DNA from: Ignavibacteriales bacterium
GTDB lineage: Bacteria > Bacteroidota > Ignavibacteria > Ignavibacteriales > Melioribacteraceae
DNA: 64,000 nucleotides
Assembly (NCBI GenBank): GCA_020635275.1
Contig: JACKAA010000003.1
Coordinates: 124,001-188,000 of the forward strand
Direction of reading: 5' to 3'
Position 1 is the first letter of the stretch; every line of letters starts with the position of its first letter. The position numbers were made by a program, and so were the translations under genes. The notes under the pieces were generated by a model. It was not told the origin of the DNA. It saw nothing but the letters and a program-made list of their open reading frames with translations, and made no database searches. Below, in pieces: positions 48,202-56,377 of the stretch.

Positions 48202-49482
48202 TTAAAATTTTATAATTGCTTCTAATTGTTTTTCAAAATTTGGATTTGATATTGCAACACATTCAAAATTATTTATTGTTCCGCCTTGATCCATTAAAAC
48301 TGATAGAACTGAAAATGCCATTGCAATTCTGTGATCATCATAACTTTCAAAAGTTACTTTAGACTGGTTTAAATTTCCACTTATTTGAAATCCATCTTCA
48401 AATTCATTGATATTTAAACCAACTAATTTTAGGTTTTCGCAAACTGATTTTATTCTATCACTTTCTTTGTGACGTAACTCCTTTGCATTTCTAACAACAA
48501 AATCTCCTTCTGCAAATATTCCGGCAATTGATAATATCGGAATTTCATCAATTATATTTGGAATAATTTCAGCAGGAATTTCAACATTTTTTAATTCAGA
48601 ACTTTTTACAATTATGTCCCCCCTTTTTTCTCCATTCATAATTTCTACATTTTCAAATTCAATATCTGCACCCATTTTTTTTAAGATTGAGATAATTCCA
48701 ATTCTTGATATATTAAGTGAAATATTTGGAAGCTTTAATTCGGAATTTTTGGATAATAAAGTAAGGATAATAAAAAATGCAGCAGTAGAAATATCAGATG
48801 GAACAATATATTTTGCAGGTCGTGGAAAATTCTTTTTAGAAGAATAAATTTTTCTTATCCCGTTTTCTTCTTCAATTCTAAGATTCAACATTTTTTCAGT
48901 GTGATTTCTGCTTTCCTTTTTTTCAATCACACATGTTTCTTCATCTAAAAATAATCCGGCTAATAAAACACAACTTTTTATTTGCGCACTTGCAATTGGA
49001 AGTGCATAATTAATTGATCTAAAATTTTCAGCTGGATTAATTTCCATCGGAAGTAATCCATTATTGCTTGTAATTTGAGCTCCCATCAGTGTTAACGGAT
49101 CTATTACTCTTTGCATTGGCCTATTACTTAGAGAAGGATCACCTGTTAATTTTGTTGCAAATTTTTGAGCAGCTAAAATTCCAGAAATTAATCTTGTTGT
49201 TGTCCCGGAATTACCCATGTATAATTCATCATTAGGTTTTTCCAATCCATCAATTCCTTTTCCTTCAACAATTATTTTCTCGTTAGTAGTTTCTATTTTG
49301 CATCCCATTTGCTTAAAAGCATTTATTGTTCTCTGCAAATCCTCTGAATCTAAACAATTATAGATTTCTGATTTACCATTTGCAAGAGACGCAAACATTA
49401 CAGATCGGTGTGAAATTGATTTATCACCTGGTAATTTTAGAGATCCTTGTACACCTTTTATTTTGTTAAAACTTTTAATCAT
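48202..49482 (-). CDS. aroA: 3-phosphoshikimate 1-carboxyvinyltransferase (EPSP synthase) AroA
   Basis: This 426-residue enzyme of aromatic amino-acid synthesis has LPGDKSISHRSVMFASLANG (about 17-36) and LYMGNSGTTTRLISGIL, the PEP-binding region. RHKESDRI and the C-terminal YDDHRIAMAF block are also present. Length and motifs are complete. Its ATG overlaps the trmH TGA by four bases. It precedes ettA by 12 bases in the same direction. The motif is of the class I/II mixed type; glyphosate sensitivity cannot be read from this. Confidence 0.96.
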   Translation of the reverse strand: MIKSFNKIKGVQGSLKLPGDKSISHRSVMFASLANGKSEIYNCLDSEDLQRTINAFKQMGCKIETTNEKIIVEGKGIDGLEKPNDELYMGNSGTTTRLISGILAAQKFATKLTGDPSLSNRPMQRVIDPLTLMGAQITSNNGLLPMEINPAENFRSINYALPIASAQIKSCVLLAGLFLDEETCVIEKKESRNHTEKMLNLRIEEENGIRKIYSSKKNFPRPAKYIVPSDISTAAFFIILTLLSKNSELKLPNISLNISRIGIISILKKMGADIEFENVEIMNGEKRGDIIVKSSELKNVEIPAEIIPNIIDEIPILSIAGIFAEGDFVVRNAKELRHKESDRIKSVCENLKLVGLNINEFEDGFQISGNLNQSKVTFESYDDHRIAMAFSVLSVLMDQGGTINNFECVAISNPNFEKQLEAIIKF

Positions 49483-50069
49483 TTATCACACCAAATATTT
49501 ATTAATTCTTCAAGCTCTTCTTTTTTCAATTCACTTTTGCTGTACATTCCTTTTAAAGCTCTTTGTCTTTGTGCTTCATACAAAATTACAGCGGTTGCAA
49601 CGGAAACATTAAGACTTTGAATCATGCCCCGCATTGGAATGTAAATATGCTTATCAACTGCATCTATCATCTCTTCAGAAATTCCCCGATGTTCATTTCC
49701 CATTACAATTGCTACTTTCTCTGTTAAATCCAAATCATAAATATTTTCTGCATCCTCAGAAAGGATTGATCCGTAAATTTTAAATCCTTCTTGCTTAAGA
49801 TTTGTAATACAATTATCCACTTTTTCAAATTTTTTCTGCTCAACCCATTTTTTAGAAGAAGCAGATGATACTCTGCTGATTTTGGGGAATTTTTCAACAT
49901 TATATAAAAGATCAACTTGAGGAATACCAACCGCATCACAAGATCTGAAAATGGCGCTTACATTATGAGGATCGTGAATATTTTCGAGCACAACTCTTAA
50001 TGAAAATTGACGAGCAGCTGCAACTTTTTCAATTTTTTTTAATCTTCTTTCAGTTTTGAATTTTCTCAC
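49479..50069 (-). CDS. trmH: TrmH/SpoU-family tRNA (guanosine-2'-O-)-methyltransferase
   Basis: This 196-residue protein has the SPOUT knot motifs: VLENIHDPHNVSAIFRSCDA, VAIVMGNEHRGISEE and IPMRGMIQSLNVSVATAVIL. These match TrmH, which methylates G18 of tRNA. The start is GTG, overlapping the stop of the HicB-like gene (GTGA). aroA follows with a four-base overlap. A general SpoU rRNA methyltransferase is the alternative, but the NHRGI-type motif and short length favour tRNA. Confidence 0.88.
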   Translation of the reverse strand: MRKFKTERRLKKIEKVAAARQFSLRVVLENIHDPHNVSAIFRSCDAVGIPQVDLLYNVEKFPKISRVSSASSKKWVEQKKFEKVDNCITNLKQEGFKIYGSILSEDAENIYDLDLTEKVAIVMGNEHRGISEEMIDAVDKHIYIPMRGMIQSLNVSVATAVILYEAQRQRALKGMYSKSELKKEELEELINIWCDK

Positions 50070-50299
50070 GGAAGGTCTTTGTTAAAAACTAATTTGTAAA
50101 TTATTTTAGTTTTTGTTCCTCTTGCTTTATCTATTTTTATTTCAACATCCGAATCTAAATTATTGTAAAACCTTAATAATTCTATGGATTTATCAATAGC
50201 TTCGTCTTCTTTATGTGCCCAACATTCACAACCTTTTATTGATGGAATTTCAGCCGTTACTCCATCATCAGTTTTTGTAACTAATAAATCTAAAACCAT
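50066..50299 (-). CDS. HicB-like small protein (orphan)
   Basis: This 77-residue protein has TKTDDGVTAEIPSIKGCECW followed by AHKEDEAIDKSIELLRFY, the pattern of the HicB/RNase H-like fold domain. HicB is normally an antitoxin beside HicA, but no HicA gene is adjacent. It lies inside an operon, overlapping deoC by one base (TAATG) and trmH by four (GTGA). It has no DNA-binding C-terminus. Toxin-antitoxin function is doubtful; it may be a domesticated domain. Confidence 0.75.
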   Translation of the reverse strand: MVLDLLVTKTDDGVTAEIPSIKGCECWAHKEDEAIDKSIELLRFYNNLDSDVEIKIDKARGTKTKIIYKLVFNKDLP

Positions 50300-51168
50300 T
50301 AGTAACCTTTAGATTCAGATTTATCACCGGTTACAATTTTAACACTTGCACTTGCACCAATTCTATCTGCACCACTTTTTATCATTTCTTCAGCATCTTC
50401 CAAAGTTCTTACTCCACCGGATGCTTTTACACCAACTGAACTACCAACGACATAACGCATTAGTGCAATATCCCCAGCTGTTGCTCCGCCTTTGCTAAAC
50501 CCGGTAGATGTCTTAACAAAATCTGCTTTAGCTTCTTTGCTGATTAAACAAGCTTTCACTTTTTCTTCATCTGATAATAAAGCAGTTTCAATTATAACTT
50601 TTGCAACTGCATTTTTTCTTTTTGCTGCTAATACAACTTGATTGATATCATTAAAAACATATTGGTAATCACCGGCTTTTAATTTTCCAATATTAATTAC
50701 CATGTCAATTTCTTGAGCGCCTTCATTTAGTACATCTTCAGCTTCAGCTCTTTTAGCGGCAGTGGATGTTGCTCCAAGCGGAAAACCAATAACGGTACAA
50801 ACTTTAACATCGGTTCCAACTAATAATTTAGAACAAAGCGGCACATAACTTGGATTAACACAAACTGAAGCAAAATTATATTTCTTTGCTTCTTCACACA
50901 AAGTTGTAATTTCTTGAGGTGTGGCTTCCGGCTTTAGCATTGTGTGATCGATCATCCTTGCAAGTGAAATGTCATTAAGTTCACTTCCAACTCCTTTGCC
51001 TGCGGAAATTCTCTCAGCACCATTATTTACAATTTGTTTTACTGCTGTCGGTTGATCAACAACATTTCTTTCCCAGCCGGCACAAGTATCACCAACACAA
51101 TAAAATTTGTGTAATGCTTTTTCCGTAAAAACTTGGTTCACAACTCTATCAATTAATTTATCGCTCAT
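50299..51168 (-). CDS. deoC: Deoxyribose-phosphate aldolase DeoC with N-terminal extension (possible BMC targeting peptide)
   Basis: This 289-residue protein is longer than the usual roughly 220. The TIM-barrel core begins near residue 66 (SLARMIDHTMLKPEAT). Schiff-base Lys219 (VKTSTGF), Lys248 (KASGGV) and Asp156 (EIDMV) are all present, so it should cleave deoxyribose 5-phosphate to glyceraldehyde 3-phosphate and acetaldehyde. Residues 1-19 (MSDKLIDRVVNQVFTEKAL) form an amphipathic helix like BMC encapsulation peptides. Residues 20-65 include CVGDTC (Cys24, Cys29), not found in ordinary DeoC. It sits between folD (12-base gap) and the HicB-like gene. BMC shell genes are about 12 kb away. 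Encapsulation is inferred. Confidence 0.93.
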   Translation of the reverse strand: MSDKLIDRVVNQVFTEKALHKFYCVGDTCAGWERNVVDQPTAVKQIVNNGAERISAGKGVGSELNDISLARMIDHTMLKPEATPQEITTLCEEAKKYNFASVCVNPSYVPLCSKLLVGTDVKVCTVIGFPLGATSTAAKRAEAEDVLNEGAQEIDMVINIGKLKAGDYQYVFNDINQVVLAAKRKNAVAKVIIETALLSDEEKVKACLISKEAKADFVKTSTGFSKGGATAGDIALMRYVVGSSVGVKASGGVRTLEDAEEMIKSGADRIGASASVKIVTGDKSESKGY

Positions 51169-51180
51169 AATTATTTATGA

Positions 51181-52065
51181 TTAGTTTATGTTTTCTAATT
51201 TAGAAAAAGCTTTTAATGTATTTGTCATAAGCATTGCAATAGTCATTGGTCCAACGCCTCCCGGAACCGGAGTAATAAATGAACTTTTTTCAGAAACATT
51301 ATCAAAATCAACATCACCAACTAGTTTATACCCTTTTTTCTTTTCACGGGCATCAATTCTATTTATACCAACATCAATAATAACAACTCCATCTTTAACC
51401 ATATCTTTGGTTATTAAATGAGCTCTTCCAACTGCAGCTATTAATATATCCGCTTGTTTTGTAAAAATTGATAAATCGGGTGCAGCTGAATGGCAAACAG
51501 TTACAACAGCATTTGCTCCTTCTTCTTTCTGTACTAGCATATTTGCAATGGGTTTACCAACAATATTACTTCTTCCAACTACTACGACATGTTTTCCTTT
51601 TGTTTCAATTTTGTATCTTTTTAATAATTCCATAATTCCAAAAGGTGTACATGATTTAAAGGTATCTTTTCCAATTACTAATTTTCCAACACTGCTGGGA
51701 TGAAATCCATCAACATCTTTATTTAAATTTATGGCTTCAATAACTTTATCTTCGTCAATATGTTTGGGAAGCGGCAGTTGCACTAATATTCCATGAAATA
51801 GAGGATCATTATTATATTGATTTACCAGTCTCAATAATTCTTCCTCACTAATAGATGCATCAAGTTTTTCTAATTTGGAATGCATTCCAATTTCTACACA
51901 AGCTTTAATTTTAGAATTTACATACACTTGTGAAGCTGGATCTTCACCGACAAGAATTGTAACAAGTCCAGGAACTTTACCACTTTTTTCTTTTAATTTT
52001 TCAACTTTTACTTTTATTTCTTCACGAATTTCAGCTGATGTTTTCTTTCCATCAATAATTTGCAT
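51181..52065 (-). CDS. folD: Methylene-THF dehydrogenase/cyclohydrolase FolD
   Basis: This 294-residue bifunctional enzyme converts 5,10-methylene-THF to 10-formyl-THF, the formyl donor for PurN and PurH in this window. The YVNSKIKACVEIGM segment holds the conserved catalytic lysine. Also present are ILVQLPLPKHID, GFHPSSVGKLVIG, the nucleotide site VVVGRSNIVGKP and TPVPGGVGPMTIAMLM. Complete for the family. It follows the DNA methyltransferase by 20 bases and precedes deoC by 12. Confidence 0.97.
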   Translation of the reverse strand: MQIIDGKKTSAEIREEIKVKVEKLKEKSGKVPGLVTILVGEDPASQVYVNSKIKACVEIGMHSKLEKLDASISEEELLRLVNQYNNDPLFHGILVQLPLPKHIDEDKVIEAINLNKDVDGFHPSSVGKLVIGKDTFKSCTPFGIMELLKRYKIETKGKHVVVVGRSNIVGKPIANMLVQKEEGANAVVTVCHSAAPDLSIFTKQADILIAAVGRAHLITKDMVKDGVVIIDVGINRIDAREKKKGYKLVGDVDFDNVSEKSSFITPVPGGVGPMTIAMLMTNTLKAFSKLENIN

Positions 52066-52085
52066 TATAAAACTCTCACTAATTT

Positions 52086-53069
52086 TTATTTTACTTCTAT
52101 TTTATATTTTTCTTTAAGATACTTTGTAAGTTCTTTATTTTCAATTATCTCATCTTCAAAAGGATTAGAATTCTGCCATCCTAATTTACCAGTCTTTCTG
52201 AATCTTTCCAATCTTCTTATTGCAATTTCACAATAAATTGGTTCTATATCAATTGAAATTGATCTTCTTTTTAATTTTTCAGCAGCTAAAGTAGTTGTTC
52301 CGGAATGAGCAAAAAAATCAATTACTAAATCATTTTCATTGCTCGAAACTTCAATTATGCGTTCCAAAGCTTTAATGGGTTTTTGCACAAAACAACCATT
52401 TACATTTTCTTCACGCAAATGAAAAACCTGCTGAATATCAATCCAAACATTTCCGGCTCTAATTTTATCAGATTTACTCCGCTCGAGATTTTCAGTCATA
52501 TTGCCATTAATTGCTTTGTAATAACCTTTTACTGCTTTAGGTATATCTGTATAAACTGCAAAAGTATTGAAAACCGGATTCCCTTTTACATAATAAAGTA
52601 ATTCTTGTCTTATTGCCATCCAATTTTTTTGTGTTCCGTACCCACGTTGATTCCTCATAGTGATAAAACTTTTAGATTCAAAATTGGTTTCTTTCATCAT
52701 TAAAATAAATTCAGCAAAAGGTTCAAAATGATTTTTCTGATCAGCTCCAAGCCAGATATATAAGCTTGAATTTTTATCCAAAATTTGATCTGTGGTTTCA
52801 ATCCATAATTTACACCATTCAACAAATTTATCTGCACGATGTTTTTCAAAAGCAATCATATTGTAAGGCGGATCATGAACTGCTAATTTTGCTTTCTCAC
52901 CATTAAATAAATTTAGAATTGAATTTTGATCTGATGAATCACAGCAAGCAATTTTATGATTGCCGATTGGATCTTCCCAAATTTCACCAAATTTTAAACG
53001 GCAAAATTTTTCTAAATATGATTTTAACCTTTTGTCCTTATCAATTCTAGGGAGAGGAAAATTTTTCAT
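52086..53069 (-). CDS. Solitary DNA methyltransferase (N4-cytosine/N6-adenine, beta class)
   Basis: This 327-residue protein has the catalytic motif HDPPYNM (DPPY at 66-69) before the AdoMet-binding motif FFAHSGTT (about 251-258). Motif IV before motif I is the beta-class order. The C-terminus (IDIEPIYCEIAIRRLERFRK) fits the family. No restriction enzyme gene is adjacent; neighbours are folD and a YmdB-like phosphoesterase, with a two-base gap to the latter. The target sequence is unknown. It may be an orphan regulatory or epigenetic methylase. Confidence 0.88.
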   Translation of the reverse strand: MKNFPLPRIDKDKRLKSYLEKFCRLKFGEIWEDPIGNHKIACCDSSDQNSILNLFNGEKAKLAVHDPPYNMIAFEKHRADKFVEWCKLWIETTDQILDKNSSLYIWLGADQKNHFEPFAEFILMMKETNFESKSFITMRNQRGYGTQKNWMAIRQELLYYVKGNPVFNTFAVYTDIPKAVKGYYKAINGNMTENLERSKSDKIRAGNVWIDIQQVFHLREENVNGCFVQKPIKALERIIEVSSNENDLVIDFFAHSGTTTLAAEKLKRRSISIDIEPIYCEIAIRRLERFRKTGKLGWQNSNPFEDEIIENKELTKYLKEKYKIEVK

Positions 53070-53071
53070 TC

Positions 53072-53872
53072 CTAATTGGCAGTTTTGTCAAATTCAGGAA
53101 TGATGATTCTTTCTATTTCAGTCGTTTTACCGGAATCAGTATCAATTTTTGCAAACACTCCGCACAAATGATTATTGTCTGTCGCAGTCTGATATTTTTG
53201 AGGAGTCTGATATAAAAATCTATTTATTGCTGCCTCTGTCTTCATTCCAATTACTGAATCATATGGTCCGGTCATCCCAGAATCTGTAATATAACCCATA
53301 CCTTTAGGAAATATTCGTTCATCTGCAGTTTGAATATGAGTGTGTGTACCAATAAATAGACTTGCTTGACCATCAACAAAATTTGCTAATGCTAATTTTT
53401 CTGCTGTAGCTTCTGCATGGAAATCAATAATTATTATTTTTACTTCATGGGCTAGTTTACCTAAAATCCATTCAGCTGTTCTGAAAGGACAATCAATAGT
53501 TGACATGAAAGTTCTGCCTTGTAAATTTAAGATTGCAGCTTTTCCTTTTTTTGTCTCAACAATTGTGTAGCCATTTCCATAAGTTCCTTTTGGATAATTC
53601 AATGGCCGCAATGCTCTTTTTTCAACTTTTAAATATTCTTGAGCTTGGTGCTTATCCCAAGTGTGGTTACCGCCGGTAAGAACATGTGCACCCAAACTAA
53701 ATAAAACTTTACCTTCTTTTTCAGTACATCCTTTTCCATCAGAAGAATTTTCAGCATTTATAACAACAAGATCAGCTCTATATTTTTTTTCTAAACTTGG
53801 CAGCCATGTTGAAACCATATCCATACCCGGTTTACCAACAATATCACCAATAAATAAAACATTCATATTCAT
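53072..53872 (-). CDS. YmdB-like metallophosphoesterase (TIGR00282 family)
   Basis: About 266 residues. The metal-binding motifs are VLFIGDIVGKPG at the start, NAENSSDGKG, GGNHTWDKH, IIDFHAEATAEK and IGTHTHIQTADE, the full TIGR00282 set. Bacterial YmdB is a cyclic-nucleotide phosphodiesterase affecting RNA decay and motility in Bacillus; the role here is unknown. A TTG at 53878 is also in frame, but the ATG at 53872 follows a GAG site at better distance. It heads the methyltransferase-folD-deoC run after an 89-residue protein gene. Confidence 0.9.
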   Translation of the reverse strand: MNMNVLFIGDIVGKPGMDMVSTWLPSLEKKYRADLVVINAENSSDGKGCTEKEGKVLFSLGAHVLTGGNHTWDKHQAQEYLKVEKRALRPLNYPKGTYGNGYTIVETKKGKAAILNLQGRTFMSTIDCPFRTAEWILGKLAHEVKIIIIDFHAEATAEKLALANFVDGQASLFIGTHTHIQTADERIFPKGMGYITDSGMTGPYDSVIGMKTEAAINRFLYQTPQKYQTATDNNHLCGVFAKIDTDSGKTTEIERIIIPEFDKTAN

Positions 53873-53897
53873 AAACAAAAACTCATATATTATTTTG

Positions 53898-53911
53898 GGA
53901 GCACGTGCTCC
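53898..53911 (-). other. Perfect 14-bp palindrome between two genes
   Basis: GGAGCACGTGCTCC lies between the stop of the 89-residue gene (53917) and the YmdB-like gene start (53872). It is very GC-rich for this window. It could form a small hairpin (GGAGC-ACGT-GCTCC) limiting read-through, or bind a dimeric regulator (CACGTG core). The following A/T tract is not a clean T-run. No evidence settles it. Confidence 0.4.
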
Positions 53912-53916
53912 GTGGA

Positions 53917-54186
53917 TTATTTTCTTAAATTTATTTCTGCCAAAGCATGAAGTTTGTATTCTCTAATTTTATCATTTAAACTTTGCGAAACTTCTCTTTT
54001 TTTTGCTTCTAATTCTTCCGGAGTAATTTCATCTATTCCACTATCATGCGCTAATCTATAAGCATGCTTTTCAACTTCATAATCAAGTAAAACTCTTAAA
54101 AGTGCATTATTATCAATTAATTGTTGTAGCACTGTTCTATTATATTCACCTATATTTTCAAATTCCAAAGGAATGTTGTCTGCCAT
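53917..54186 (-). CDS. Small conserved-looking helical protein, unknown
   Basis: This 89-residue protein is mostly charged helix: LEFENIGEYNRTVLQQLIDN, DEITPEELEAKKREVSQSLN. No signal peptide or membrane segment. I do not recognise a family. It precedes the YmdB-like gene by 44 bases on the same strand and probably begins that operon. The coding bias and position support a real gene, though the ribosome site is weak. A structural or adaptor role is possible. Confidence 0.55.
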   Translation of the reverse strand: MADNIPLEFENIGEYNRTVLQQLIDNNALLRVLLDYEVEKHAYRLAHDSGIDEITPEELEAKKREVSQSLNDKIREYKLHALAEINLRK

Positions 54187-54349
54187 TTTTTTTCGCCTTA
54201 TTAAATATTGATTTTTTTAAATCGAATTATACTAAAACTAGTGCTAAAACTAAAATTATTATGTCATTTTTAAATTTCAATTCAAAAATATCTTTTTACA
54301 ATCAACTTTAAATATTCTTTGTAACTAATTGTATTTTTTATAGTTATAA

Positions 54350-54607
54350 TTAATTTGAAAGTTTAGGTTTACTAAAGTTTTTCACAATTCCAATCAAACT
54401 TATTGCAACCCAAAAAGCTTCAATGATAAATGCAGATACATTAAAGTTTTCCAGTAAAGATATTATTACAAGTGACGCCCCAATTAAATTCATTAAAGAG
54501 TACATAAGTGTGCTGCTGTCTATTTTTTTTAGTTGAAGTAACAGGTAACTGAAAATGATAAGAAATACTCCAATGTTGCCAATAAAATCATTTATTGTAT
54601 AACTCAT
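54350..54607 (-). CDS. Small membrane protein (CBU_0592-like family)
   Basis: This 85-residue protein has three hydrophobic segments: IGNIGVFLIIFSYLLLQL, YSLMNLIGASLVIISLL and FIIEAFWVAISLIGIV. The pattern IGxxGxxLIxxxYxLL with NLIGASLxxxSL and ExxWxxISLIGI fits the CBU_0592 family of small membrane proteins, whose role is unknown. A GGGAG site lies four bases before the ATG. It is divergent from the exonuclease-UvrC fusion gene. Confidence 0.75.
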   Translation of the reverse strand: MSYTINDFIGNIGVFLIIFSYLLLQLKKIDSSTLMYSLMNLIGASLVIISLLENFNVSAFIIEAFWVAISLIGIVKNFSKPKLSN

Positions 54608-54721
54608 TGTGCTCCCGTTTTTAGCTTGCTCCCAGTATTGTATTATTATAAAAGGAATTGAAATAAATTTCCAAATCTTTTCTTACATTTAGAAATGTTA
54701 TTCTTGAATTAATAATACCAA

Positions 54722-56377
54722 ATGAATCTAAAAGATAAAACATTTTCACAAACTTCTTTTGCTGTAATAGATTTTGAAACAACCGGAACTTCACCAAAAA
54801 ATAGTCGAGTTATTGAGGTTGGAATTGTAAAGATCGAGAATCTAAAAATTGTTGACAGTTTCCAATCATTAGTAAATCCCGGACAGTATATTCCCCCATT
54901 TATTTCATCGTTAACTGGAATAAGCAATGAAGATGTATATGATGCACCGGATTTTGATTCAATTTCAAGTAATATAAAAAATTTTATTGATGGATCGGTT
55001 TTGGTTGGTCATAATCTCCCTTTTGATTTTGCATTCTTAAAAAGTGAATTTGATAGAGCTGAATTAATTTTACCCAAACTTATGCAAGTCTGCACTTTAA
55101 AACTCTCAAGAAGTTTATTCCCGGAGTTAAAAAGTAAATCACTCGGTAGTATGGTGAATCACTTTAAAATTAGACATCGAGATGTTCATCGAGCTTTGGG
55201 AGATGCTACTGCAACAGCTAAAGTTTTTCTAAAAATTTTAGATAAGCTAGTTACTGAACATAATTATGAATCCATTGCTGATTTGGAATCATTCCAAATT
55301 TCGACTCCAATACCAAAGGGATTTAGATTAGTTAAGAAAAAATTAGTTGGGGACTTGGCAAATCTTACTGATAAGCCAGGAGTTTATTTCTTTAAAGATA
55401 CCAATGATAAAATTATATATATAGGCAAAGCAAAATCATTAAAAAAACGAGTAAAAAATTATTTTTCAAGTTCGGCATCTCGAAAGGCAAGAAAAATAGC
55501 TAGGAAAGCCAGCCGACTTGGTTTTAGTGAAACAAAATCTGAATTAAGCGCACTTGTTTTAGAAGCAGAACTAATTAAAATTCATAAGCCTCAATTCAAC
55601 ACAATGCTTAAGAAATTTTCACAAAATTATTTTATCCGAGTAAAAAATATTCATCAATATCCTGATGTAAAAGTTTCTACTGATTTTGATTTTGACGGAA
55701 ATGATTATTTTGGCCCATACTCAAATCGTATTACAGCAAATGCTCTAAAAGAAATTGTTGATAAAACATTTACACTGCGTGAATGTACAGACAAAGAATT
55801 GGATAAAGGTAAAAAGTGTTATTTGTTGGATATTAAAAGGTGTACAGCTCCTTGCATTGAGAAAAATCAAAATGGTGAATATAAAAATGAATTAGAAAAT
55901 GTTTATGAATTTCTTTCGGGCAAGAATCAATTTGCTGTAAACAGATTGTTGAACAAAATGAAAGATTTATCAGAGAGACAAAAGTATGAGGAAGCTGCTG
56001 AATATAGAGATACGGTTAATTTAATATTAAATCAGCTTACACGATCTTCAATTTTAGCCGAACCAATAAATCAAGCTAATGCACTTATTGAAATTAATGA
56101 TGGATACTCAAATGATTATATTTTATTTCTCGAAGGAAGAGTATTCTTAAAAGATTATTATATAAAAGAGGAAGATTTTTTTGATGTTGCTTTGGAAGAT
56201 TATTTTGAAAATACTCTTCAGCTACTTTCCGGTATGGAAGATAAAGATTTGGAAAAAGTTAAAATATCATTAAGCTGGCTTGTTAAAAATAGAAATAAAG
56301 TAAAAGTACATTATTTAAAAGATTATGAAACTAAGCGTGAACTCTTTACAAATTTAAAATTCCCTTCTAAAAATTAA
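54722..56377 (+). CDS. DnaQ-like exonuclease fused to UvrC-type GIY-YIG nuclease
   Basis: This 551-residue protein joins two nucleases. Residues about 10-180 are a DEDDh 3'-5' exonuclease of the DNA polymerase III epsilon type: VIDFETTG (Asp17, Glu19), VGHNLPFDFAFL and HRALGDATAT. Residues about 215-300 are a GIY-YIG domain (GVYFFKD, IIYIGKAKSLKKRV) followed by UvrC-like sequence (GPYSNRITANALKEIVDKTF) and a UVR-like segment (YEEAAEYRDTVNLIL). The RNase H-like half and HhH of UvrC are absent. Similar fusions are known in mycobacteria and Bacteroidota. Probably a Cho-like repair nuclease. Confidence 0.93.
   Translation: MNLKDKTFSQTSFAVIDFETTGTSPKNSRVIEVGIVKIENLKIVDSFQSLVNPGQYIPPFISSLTGISNEDVYDAPDFDSISSNIKNFIDGSVLVGHNLPFDFAFLKSEFDRAELILPKLMQVCTLKLSRSLFPELKSKSLGSMVNHFKIRHRDVHRALGDATATAKVFLKILDKLVTEHNYESIADLESFQISTPIPKGFRLVKKKLVGDLANLTDKPGVYFFKDTNDKIIYIGKAKSLKKRVKNYFSSSASRKARKIARKASRLGFSETKSELSALVLEAELIKIHKPQFNTMLKKFSQNYFIRVKNIHQYPDVKVSTDFDFDGNDYFGPYSNRITANALKEIVDKTFTLRECTDKELDKGKKCYLLDIKRCTAPCIEKNQNGEYKNELENVYEFLSGKNQFAVNRLLNKMKDLSERQKYEEAAEYRDTVNLILNQLTRSSILAEPINQANALIEINDGYSNDYILFLEGRVFLKDYYIKEEDFFDVALEDYFENTLQLLSGMEDKDLEKVKISLSWLVKNRNKVKVHYLKDYETKRELFTNLKFPSKN

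Noticed and set aside
50066..50299. A functional HicAB toxin-antitoxin pair
   Set aside because: No HicA-like frame lies beside the gene; both neighbours are metabolic or tRNA-modifying genes.
52086..53069. A restriction-modification island
   Set aside because: No endonuclease, specificity or mobility gene is adjacent, and base composition matches its surroundings.
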